From an archaeon (GTDB lineage Archaea; Asgardarchaeota; Hermodarchaeia; Hermodarchaeales; Hermodarchaeaceae): a stretch of DNA of 6,180 nt. Location: NCBI GenBank assembly GCA_016550405.1, contig JABXGX010000126.1, positions 1 to 6,180 on the forward strand. The letters are read 5' to 3'. The translations under genes were made by a program, and so were the position numbers. Shown in pieces: positions 1-5,554 of the stretch (position 1 is its first letter; each line of letters starts with the position of its first letter). The notes under the pieces are model-generated. The model saw only the letters and a program-made list of their open reading frames with translations. It had not been told where the DNA came from and ran no database searches.

Positions 1-908
1 ATTACTTAGCCCAACAAGCAGTCAAAGCTGGCGCTGAATTTAAACAGAGTTGTACTTTCAGAAATCTTGAACAGCATGAGGCGTATGTGCAGTGCCTAAC
101 TGACCAGGGAAAATTTACTGGACGAGTTATCATTGGAGCAGATGGGGCTGCATCTCGTGTCGGACAAATTACGCGCCTCCGTACACCCAGGAAAGCGCAC
201 CAATTAGGAATTGCAGTTGAAACGGATGTGCCAATCTCAGAGAAGTTGTGGAATCACACTCTTGATCCTTCTCTGCTTGTGCTTTGGCTTCTTAATATTC
301 CAAAAGGCTATTTTTGGGTCTTTCCACGCAAGACCAGTCTCTCCATCGGTGTTGGAGGAATTGCTGCTGAACTAGGTAATGTGCCTAACCTGCTTAGAGG
401 ATTAACACGTATGTTTTGTCAGTGGTATCAACTTCCACCATTCAAATTAAAACAGATACGTGGTCATCAGTTAACGGCATTTGAAACGCTAATCCCGCTA
501 TCCAATCATCGTGTGTTCCTCATAGGCGATGCAGCAGGATTCATCGACGTATTTAGTGGACAAGGAATTTGCTATGCTCTTGAAAGTGGAATCATTGGCG
601 CCCAAACAGCTATTGCCATTATTAAAGGCAATTACTCACTAACCCAGGCTTCTGGTCAGTATCGACAACGAATTACTCAACGATTTGGAGAAGAACTTCA
701 ATTCAGCTGGTTTATCATGCGATTAGTACACGCACACCTATATGGCGGACTTCGGCTGGCTCGCCTAATGAAATGGCCAGGTCAACTGGTCTTTGATCTT
801 GCCCGAGGAATTACTGATTATTATCGTATGAAACGAAATCCTCTTAGTCTCATCTCTCGGCTTTTTATTAAGGAATTAAAGACGCGTCTATTGGGCATTT
901 TTACTTAA
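1..908 (+). CDS. Geranylgeranyl reductase-family FAD-dependent oxidoreductase (5' truncated by window edge)
   Basis: The frame is open from base 3 to a TAA at 906-908, giving 301 visible codons. The GTG at 87 is internal: family-like residues (LAQQAVKAGAEF) precede it in frame, so the true start lies left of the window. Visible landmarks, numbered from base 3: the second FAD motif IIGADGAASRVG (about 43-54), a GYFWVFPRK stretch (102-110) matching the YxWxFP substrate-pocket motif of geranylgeranyl reductases, and the third flavin motif with RVFLIGDAAGFID (170-182) followed by SGQGI. The N-terminal Rossmann GxGxxG is off-window. Known for the family: these enzymes saturate geranylgeranyl chains of archaeal membrane lipids or related prenyl substrates, using reduced FAD at the membrane surface. 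The tail is basic (RMKRNP, KELKTRLL), which fits peripheral membrane contact (inference). The gene converges on the oxidoreductase gene with a 23-bp gap. Family membership is firm; lipid versus other prenyl substrate is not proven. Confidence 0.88.
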   Translation, partial: YLAQQAVKAGAEFKQSCTFRNLEQHEAYVQCLTDQGKFTGRVIIGADGAASRVGQITRLRTPRKAHQLGIAVETDVPISEKLWNHTLDPSLLVLWLLNIPKGYFWVFPRKTSLSIGVGGIAAELGNVPNLLRGLTRMFCQWYQLPPFKLKQIRGHQLTAFETLIPLSNHRVFLIGDAAGFIDVFSGQGICYALESGIIGAQTAIAIIKGNYSLTQASGQYRQRITQRFGEELQFSWFIMRLVHAHLYGGLRLARLMKWPGQLVFDLARGITDYYRMKRNPLSLISRLFIKELKTRLLGIFT

Positions 909-931
909 TCATCACTTTCTATGGAGTTTGA

Positions 932-2845
932 CTAGGAAGAATCGATGCCTTGGGAACGCAGATCTTTGGCAATTTCATCCAGTCCCAACTTCTGGAGAGT
1001 CGCTTGGGTTGGAACTCCTGTTTCAACATCCCAACCGTAGAGTTGATAATATTCATCGAGCATGGGCTCTAATGTCACTGTCTGCCCTTTACTAGGTCCA
1101 CTGGGAACTGGTTCATGGGTAAAGCGGCGAGGTAATCGGTCGTCTTTTCGTCGAATTCCTTCGCGAACATTGAAGGCGCGCTTCATGGTGACCAACCGGG
1201 CTCCTATGTGCATCAATTCATCTACATTATCAAAGGCTGGCTCACCTGTGACGGTAGCAAGCAATGGGGCAAAATCTTCAACCCAAAAGATTGGCGGCCA
1301 AGAGCACGTATACCAGCATACAATCAAACTATCCCGAATTGTATAGACTTTCTCGGTCACAACTGTTGCAAGCGCTTTATACGTTTCTACATAGGGATCG
1401 CAGATTTCTGGAAGTTTATCTTCACCAAATCGCTCTGCAGCCACATCTTTGTACGCTAATTGGTCCATAGTGACAAGGTTACGAAGATGGTCAGCTCCAC
1501 GGGCCGCGACCGCATGACCTAATGCCATAGACCGATGGGCTCTCCCGTCTTGACCCGAAATTTCCATACCTTTTACGGTCATGTCAAACGGTTCTGCCAC
1601 TTCACCTTTCTGCTGAGCGATACGATGACTTCCCTCAGCAGCGAAGTCTCCTAGTCCCCTCCGTTGGGCAATTTCATGTATTAATTCAATGAGTACTTCC
1701 GTGTTTCCCCATTGAAGATTAAGTTTCCCAAGCTCTTCTTTAGTTAGCAACCCATTCTCTGCCAATTCCATCAGAAATGCCGCCGTTGCACCAGCGCTAA
1801 TGACATCCATTCCATACTCATTACAGAGATGCTGGGCAACAAGAATCGTGGGAATATCATCGATTCCCACATTACTTCCCATCGCCATAATGCCTTCATA
1901 TTCTGGTCCTTCGGTAATGAGTCCTTTGTGTGGTCCCTTGTCAACCTTGAAGGCTTTCTTACAAGCCAAACGACAGGTCCCGCAAGCCCGCGTTGTGTGA
2001 TAATAATAATCGTGAAACGTTTCTGCGGATATGCGATCCCATCCCTCGTACACCCCTTCACGATGGTTGAAAGTGGGCAATTCACCGATGCTCTGTTTGG
2101 TCGCCACTAGGATGGCTGTTCCATATTTGCGCATTTCGAGTGCCTGGGGATTGGTCTGCACGCGCTCATGTCCATCACGCCACAACATTTGGAATCGATC
2201 AGGATCTGCAACAGAAACGCTTCCAGTTCCCCGAACCAAGATTCCTTTCAGTTTCTTTCGGCCCATCACGGCTCCTAGACCCGTTCTTCCGGCGGCTCGG
2301 GATCCATCAATCATAATTGAAGAAAATCGAACCTGATTTTCACCTGCAGGTCCTATGACCGCAACATGCCCATGTTGCTGTCCTAAATCGCGGCGCATCA
2401 ATTGCGCTGCCTTTAATGTTTTAAGCCCCCAATACGGAGCCCCTGAATGAAACTGAATCTCCTCGTCGGCAATTGACAGCAGGGTAGGTTGTTTAGCCTC
2501 TCCCTCGATAATAACAAAGTCGTAACCTGCGAACTTGAGTTCCGGACCCAAATGCCCACCCACATGACTTTCAGCCCAAATTCCCGTAAGCGGCGATTTA
2601 CTTACTACCGCCATCCGTCCTGCAGTTGGCCAGGCTGTTCCCGTGGCAGGACCGGTACAGAAAATGAGTTTATTCTCAGGGCTAAAGGGGTCAATCCCCT
2701 TAGCTAACTCCTGATACAACAAATAACTCGCATAACCTGTTCCTCCAATAAACCGTCGCGCTAAATCCTTCGAAGTTGGTTCTATTCTGACTTTCTGCTC
2801 GGTAAGATTAACACGTAAAATCTTCCCACTATACCCCTTGTACAA
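932..2845 (-). CDS. Tungsten-containing aldehyde:ferredoxin oxidoreductase (AOR family)
   Basis: This is the catalytic subunit expected to oxidise an aldehyde to its acid with a tungsten (or molybdenum) bis-pyranopterin and one [4Fe-4S] cluster, in the cytoplasm. I chose the TTG at 2845 (637 aa) over the longer TTG start at 2881. An AAAGGAGGG sits 8 nt upstream of 2845, and the protein then begins MYKGYSGKILRVNL, the usual AOR N-terminus. Landmarks in this numbering: the AOR N-domain (1 to about 200) with FIGGTGYASYLL, ESHVGGHLGPELKFAGYD and GRTGLGAVMGRKKLKG; the cluster motif CGTCRLAC with Cys288, Cys291 and Cys295; EGPEYEG; a pterin-type loop NEYGMD; GQDGRAHRSMALGHA followed by RGADHLR; and DSLIVC, whose Cys510 is the likely fourth ligand. 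As I recall, Pyrococcus furiosus AOR uses Cys288/291/295/494, so the first three positions coincide and support this start. The gene follows the polyferredoxin by one base. The substrate cannot be read from sequence; AOR-, FOR- and WOR-type enzymes are all possible. Confidence 0.93.
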   Translation of the reverse strand: MYKGYSGKILRVNLTEQKVRIEPTSKDLARRFIGGTGYASYLLYQELAKGIDPFSPENKLIFCTGPATGTAWPTAGRMAVVSKSPLTGIWAESHVGGHLGPELKFAGYDFVIIEGEAKQPTLLSIADEEIQFHSGAPYWGLKTLKAAQLMRRDLGQQHGHVAVIGPAGENQVRFSSIMIDGSRAAGRTGLGAVMGRKKLKGILVRGTGSVSVADPDRFQMLWRDGHERVQTNPQALEMRKYGTAILVATKQSIGELPTFNHREGVYEGWDRISAETFHDYYYHTTRACGTCRLACKKAFKVDKGPHKGLITEGPEYEGIMAMGSNVGIDDIPTILVAQHLCNEYGMDVISAGATAAFLMELAENGLLTKEELGKLNLQWGNTEVLIELIHEIAQRRGLGDFAAEGSHRIAQQKGEVAEPFDMTVKGMEISGQDGRAHRSMALGHAVAARGADHLRNLVTMDQLAYKDVAAERFGEDKLPEICDPYVETYKALATVVTEKVYTIRDSLIVCWYTCSWPPIFWVEDFAPLLATVTGEPAFDNVDELMHIGARLVTMKRAFNVREGIRRKDDRLPRRFTHEPVPSGPSKGQTVTLEPMLDEYYQLYGWDVETGVPTQATLQKLGLDEIAKDLRSQGIDSS

Positions 2846-2846
2846 T

Positions 2847-3380
2847 TTAATAACCCTCCTTTGGTGGCAACGGAAGCTCAATCTGCTTTATGAAATGATC
2901 CAAGGCTGCCATTAGTTGTTCAACCGAAAACTCACCATTAACCGGCGTTTCGGTCAACACCAACGCCTTTGTCGGACAATACTTCACACATTGCGGGTCT
3001 CCATCACACAGGTCACATTTCAACGGCATTTCCTTTTCCTCATCCAATCGAATTGCTAATTTCTGGTCCGGGTCAACCTCATCAAGTCCAATCACACACG
3101 CCTGAACACATGCCCCACATTGAATACACAACTCTCGATCTACCACAACGGCCGTAGTCTCTGGATTTCGTGAAATTGCATCCTGCGGACATGCCTCCAT
3201 ACACGGCGCATCCGAACATTGCTGGCACACAATCGGTACATCTTGCACCGTCATATCAAAAGACACGACTTGAATCCGGGCCTTACTTGGCTGAAATCTG
3301 CCTTCGTGGGCTTCGCTACAAACCAACTCACAAACCCGACACCCAGTACACTGACTCGGCACCACAGCAACACGCTTCAT
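2847..3380 (-). CDS. Polyferredoxin with four [4Fe-4S] clusters, electron-transfer partner of the oxidoreductase
   Basis: This 177-aa iron-sulfur protein has 16 cysteines in four groups: C11/C14/C17/C21, C52/C55/C60/C64, C85/C88/C91/C95 and C122/C125/C131/C135. That spacing is the HycB/DmsB-like ferredoxin fold with four [4Fe-4S] clusters. There is no signal peptide or membrane segment, so it is cytoplasmic. The C-terminal 35 residues hold a short helix-like stretch (VEQLMAALDHFIKQIEL) without cysteines, possibly a docking element (inference). The ATG at 3380 directly precedes KRVAVVPSQCTGC, the normal N-terminus for this fold; no clear Shine-Dalgarno is seen before it, so it may have a short or unstructured leader. 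It is first in a two-gene unit with the oxidoreductase, one base apart. By analogy with the AorA-AorB pair of bacterial AORs and with YdhY-YdhV, it probably forms a complex with the tungsten subunit and relays electrons from it. No flavin NAD-binding third subunit (AorC-like) is in the window. Confidence 0.92.
   Translation of the reverse strand: MKRVAVVPSQCTGCRVCELVCSEAHEGRFQPSKARIQVVSFDMTVQDVPIVCQQCSDAPCMEACPQDAISRNPETTAVVVDRELCIQCGACVQACVIGLDEVDPDQKLAIRLDEEKEMPLKCDLCDGDPQCVKYCPTKALVLTETPVNGEFSVEQLMAALDHFIKQIELPLPPKEGY
2854..2862 (-). promoter_or_regulatory. Strong Shine-Dalgarno for the oxidoreductase TTG start
   Basis: Read on the minus strand the bases are AAAGGAGGG, followed by 8 nt and then TTG at 2845. 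The site lies within the last codons of the polyferredoxin (its C-terminal PPKEGY), whose TAA ends one base before the TTG. This fixes the oxidoreductase start downstream of the longer open frame and implies translational coupling of the two genes. Confidence 0.8.
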
Positions 3381-3397
3381 TCTTACACACCATACAA

Positions 3398-3418
3398 ACT
3401 GCCATCCTTACAGGCAGT
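3398..3418. repeat. Inverted repeat upstream of the polyferredoxin start
   Basis: ACTGCC (3398-3403) and GGCAGT (3413-3418) are perfect 6-bp inverted arms around a 9-nt spacer. The element begins 18 bp upstream of the polyferredoxin ATG, so it could be an operator half-site pair for a dimeric regulator or a small hairpin in the 5' leader. No known regulator motif is recognised. Confidence 0.4.
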
Positions 3419-3450
3419 CACGCAACAAAAAAAACTTGTGAATCAACCTC

Positions 3451-3460
3451 GATAAAAACA
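3451..3460 (-). promoter_or_regulatory. Possible TATA box for the polyferredoxin-oxidoreductase unit
   Basis: On the minus strand the bases are TGTTTTTATC, a T/A-rich stretch like an archaeal TATA element. An archaeal initiation site about 25 bp downstream would fall near 3425, giving a leader of roughly 45 nt that contains the inverted repeat at 3398-3418. This is composition and position only; the region is A/T-rich and other placements are possible. Confidence 0.2.
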
Positions 3461-3462
3461 CC

Positions 3463-3470
3463 TAAAGATT
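3463..3470 (+). promoter_or_regulatory. Possible TATA box upstream of the small GTPase
   Basis: TAAAGATT starts 50 bp before the GTPase ATG at 3513. The same heptamer TAAAGAT occurs 51 bp before the ATG of the longin-like gene at 5555. With the usual archaeal spacing of about 25 bp from TATA to start site, both genes would have leaders of roughly 20-25 nt. No upstream BRE is clear. Confidence 0.28.
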
Positions 3471-3512
3471 ATTCTCACCGAACAGTTTTTCTATTCTCAC
3501 TCTAACTGACAG

Positions 3513-4091
3513 ATGAAAAAACGGACCCTGTGGAAGCGTACTATCGTGGAAGACGAAGGCATCATGCTCAAACTCGTCGTCGCCGGAGAAGGCGGCGTCG
3601 GAAAAACCACCATGATACGACGCTACGTTGAAGGCGTCTATCATGATTCAATCCTCACTGTGGGCACAGCCTTCGCTGCCAAAAAACTCATCGTCAATGA
3701 TGGTCATGGAACTACCGCCATCAAAGCCCAGATATGGGATTTTGGCGGGGAGAAGCGGTTTCGGTTTTTATTACCAAAGTTCTGTTTTGGTGCACGTGGG
3801 GCGATGTTGTGTTTTGATTTGAACCGGTTTAGTACGTTTTTAAAGCTGGATGAGTGGCTAAAGCTAGTTCGTGATAATACCGATGAGATTCCGATTATCC
3901 TGATTGGGATGAAGGCGGATTTGCATCGCGCAGTGGATCGGAAAGAAGTGATTCAATTTGCAAAAGCAAACGGGTTTAAGGCGTATTTTGAAACCAGTGC
4001 CAAGGATGATTTGAACGTGACGCCAGCCTTTGAATTCATTGCGAAAGAGATGCTTGACTACATTCGTCGGCGTGTAGCACAATCCTCTTAA
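3513..4091 (+). CDS. Ras/Rab-like small GTPase with divergent G3 and G4 motifs
   Basis: A single G domain of 192 aa. Motifs in order: P-loop GEGGVGKT (25-32), switch I around ILTVGTAF (47-54) with Thr49 or Thr52 as Mg-ligand candidates, G3 WDFGGE (75-80), G4 GMKADL (132-137) and G5 ETSAK (160-164). The order and TSAK place it with Ras/Rab/Arf-like GTPases, which are numerous in Asgard archaea. Oddities: Glu80 stands where Ras has catalytic Gln61, and Met133 replaces the Asn of NKxD. The C-terminus (IRRRVAQSS) has no cysteine, so prenylation is unlikely, though the basic patch could touch membranes. The start is uncertain: ATG 3513 gives a 17-residue basic lead-in without a Shine-Dalgarno, while ATG 3564 (MLKLVVAGEGGVGKTT) matches typical family N-termini and has GAAGG just upstream. 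Codon choice changes abruptly near codon 74. It probably shares a transcript with asnS. The cellular role is unknown. Confidence 0.92.
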   Translation: MKKRTLWKRTIVEDEGIMLKLVVAGEGGVGKTTMIRRYVEGVYHDSILTVGTAFAAKKLIVNDGHGTTAIKAQIWDFGGEKRFRFLLPKFCFGARGAMLCFDLNRFSTFLKLDEWLKLVRDNTDEIPIILIGMKADLHRAVDRKEVIQFAKANGFKAYFETSAKDDLNVTPAFEFIAKEMLDYIRRRVAQSS

Positions 4092-4142
4092 CTACCACCG
4101 TTATTCTGGTTTTGGTGTTCTGCGTCTTTGGTGGGACCTAGT

Positions 4143-5453
4143 GTGACTGATAAAGTGCTGAAAACGTTTGGAAAAACCCATTACGTAGCTGAACTTAGCG
4201 CCTCCATGGAAGGTGCGTCAGTGACGCTGACTGGATGGGTGCATCGAAAACGCGAACATGGTGGAGTAATCTTTATTATTGTGCGCGATCCAACCGGGGT
4301 GATTCAAGCTGCAGGTCATCGTGAGCAGGCACCTGAGGCTTTTTTAGCAATGCAAGAGGTCACCCTGGAATCCTCCATTGTAATTTCGGGTACAATTGCT
4401 GTAGATAAGCGTGCACCCTCAGGCATCGAATTGAAGGTAACCCAATTCGAAATTGTCAATCTCGCCGATTCGGAGTGGCCCTTGGAAAAGGAAGCGGGGG
4501 ATGCGTTCCTGTTCGATAAACGGCATCTGTATCTGCGGAGTCCCAGCCAAACCGCAATTATGCAAATCAAAGCAGGGATAAGCCGTGCAGCTCACCAATT
4601 CTTTGATGGTGAAGGGTTCACTGAAATCTTTCCTCCCGTTATGGTGGGTGCAAGCGTCGAAGGAGGCGCGACGCTCTTTCCATTCAAGTATTTTGGTGGG
4701 ACTGCCTACTTGAGCCAGAGCGCTCAATTGTATGAAGAGGCTGCTATTTGTGGGCTAGAAAAGGTCTATTTGCTTTCACCAAGTTTTCGTGCGGAAAAAC
4801 ATCGGACACGGCGCCATTTAACCGAGTACTGGCATCTGGAATCAGAAATTCTCTTTGGAACTCATGAGGATATTATGGGTGTTGAAGAACGGCTCGTTCA
4901 TGCCATGGTTTTGTATGTCAAAGAGCATTGCCAGCCTCAACTAGACATCCTGAAAGTGAAACTACGAATACCCAAATTACCCTTCAAACGAATCTCTTAT
5001 GATGAAGCCATCCATCTAGCGAGTAAAGCGGGATTTAAAGTTCCTTGGGGACAGGATTTAGGAACAGAAGCTGAGCGGGCGGTATCAAAGCAATTCAAAG
5101 ACCCCTTTTTTATCACAGGTTATCCAACAGCTGCCCGGTCATTCTATCATATGCCTGACCCCAAACGGCTTGAAATCACCCTCAGTAGTGATTTAATTGC
5201 CCCAGAAGGATATGGAGAATTAACGAGTGGCGGACAACGAATTCACGATTTGAACTTACTTCTGAAGCGAATAAAAGATGAGAAACTTGATCCTTCTGCC
5301 TATGACTGGTATCTGGAATTAAGAAAATTCGGTCTACCTCCACACTCAGGATTTGGTATGGGACTAGAACGAGCCCTAGTATGGTTGCTAAAATTACAGC
5401 ACATTCGAGAAGCCTGCTTATTCCCGCGCACGCCAAGCCGAATTAATCCATGA
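4143..5453 (+). CDS. asnS: Asparaginyl-tRNA synthetase, archaeal class IIb
   Basis: It charges tRNA-Asn with asparagine in the cytoplasm. An N-terminal OB-fold anticodon-binding domain (VTLTGWVHRKREHGGVIFII, about 27-46) is followed by the class II catalytic core: motif 1 around GFTEIFPPVM (158-167), EGGATLFPFKYFG (173-185), motif 2 FRAEKHRTRRHLTEYW (215-230), SDLIAPEGYGE, and motif 3 GFGMGLERALVW (403-414), ending FPRTPSRINP. AsnRS rather than AspRS is supported by EGGATLF and RAEKHRTRRHLTEYW; AspRS normally has GGTELF and an RAEEHNTxRHLNE-like motif 2. At 436 aa it is full length. No ATG is available near the N-terminus. I chose GTG 4143 because GGTGGGA lies 6 nt upstream; TTG 4128 and GTG 4131 are in-frame alternatives adding five or four residues. 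It follows the GTPase by about 51 bp without an evident promoter, so cotranscription is likely. Confidence 0.93.
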   Translation: MTDKVLKTFGKTHYVAELSASMEGASVTLTGWVHRKREHGGVIFIIVRDPTGVIQAAGHREQAPEAFLAMQEVTLESSIVISGTIAVDKRAPSGIELKVTQFEIVNLADSEWPLEKEAGDAFLFDKRHLYLRSPSQTAIMQIKAGISRAAHQFFDGEGFTEIFPPVMVGASVEGGATLFPFKYFGGTAYLSQSAQLYEEAAICGLEKVYLLSPSFRAEKHRTRRHLTEYWHLESEILFGTHEDIMGVEERLVHAMVLYVKEHCQPQLDILKVKLRIPKLPFKRISYDEAIHLASKAGFKVPWGQDLGTEAERAVSKQFKDPFFITGYPTAARSFYHMPDPKRLEITLSSDLIAPEGYGELTSGGQRIHDLNLLLKRIKDEKLDPSAYDWYLELRKFGLPPHSGFGMGLERALVWLLKLQHIREACLFPRTPSRINP

Positions 5454-5468
5454 AATATCAATAAGAAG

Positions 5469-5483
5469 TTCCTTAACAAGGAA
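5469..5483. repeat. Short inverted repeat after asnS
   Basis: TTCCTT (5469-5474), an AAC loop and AAGGAA (5478-5483) form a perfect 6-bp stem 15 bp beyond the asnS stop. It could be a weak transcript-end hairpin or processing site, but no clear T-run follows, so I do not call it a terminator. Confidence 0.35.
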
Positions 5484-5503
5484 ATTGGTTGTCGGGGCAA
5501 GCT

Positions 5504-5511
5504 TAAAGATA
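5504..5511 (+). promoter_or_regulatory. Possible TATA box upstream of the longin-like gene
   Basis: TAAAGATA lies 51 bp before the ATG at 5555 and shares TAAAGAT with the element 50 bp before the GTPase ATG. It would give the longin-like gene its own promoter downstream of asnS. The evidence is only the shared heptamer and its matching distance. Confidence 0.28.
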
Positions 5512-5554
5512 AGTATTCGTGCTATTAACAAACTTGGATATCAGGGTGCCATTT

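Noticed and set aside
87..908. Reading the geranylgeranyl reductase-family gene as a complete 273-aa protein starting at GTG 87
   Set aside because: The frame stays open to the left edge and the residues before 87 fit the family, so 87 is internal to a longer gene.
909..931. Terminator hairpin between the convergent genes
   Set aside because: The 23-bp gap has no inverted repeat and only a modest T-rich stretch at the end of the left gene.
1771..2336. Several open frames of about 65-105 codons on both strands inside the oxidoreductase gene
   Set aside because: They lie wholly within a well-supported gene in other frames and show no recognisable domain or ribosome binding site.
2846..2881. 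The 12-residue N-terminal extension of the oxidoreductase from TTG 2881
   Set aside because: It overlaps the polyferredoxin end, has no family similarity and lacks the strong Shine-Dalgarno that precedes TTG 2845.
2969..3505. Plus-strand open frames opposite the polyferredoxin and the divergent region
   Set aside because: They are antisense to the cysteine-rich gene; their His/Thr/Pro-rich content is what the complement of such codons gives.
4419..4727. Minus-strand open frame of 102 codons inside asnS
   Set aside because: It is antisense to the conserved synthetase core and has no family features.
4128..5453. Aspartyl-tRNA synthetase as an alternative identity for the synthetase
   Set aside because: EGGATLF and the RAEKHRTRRHLTEYW motif 2 are asparaginyl-type signatures rather than aspartyl-type.
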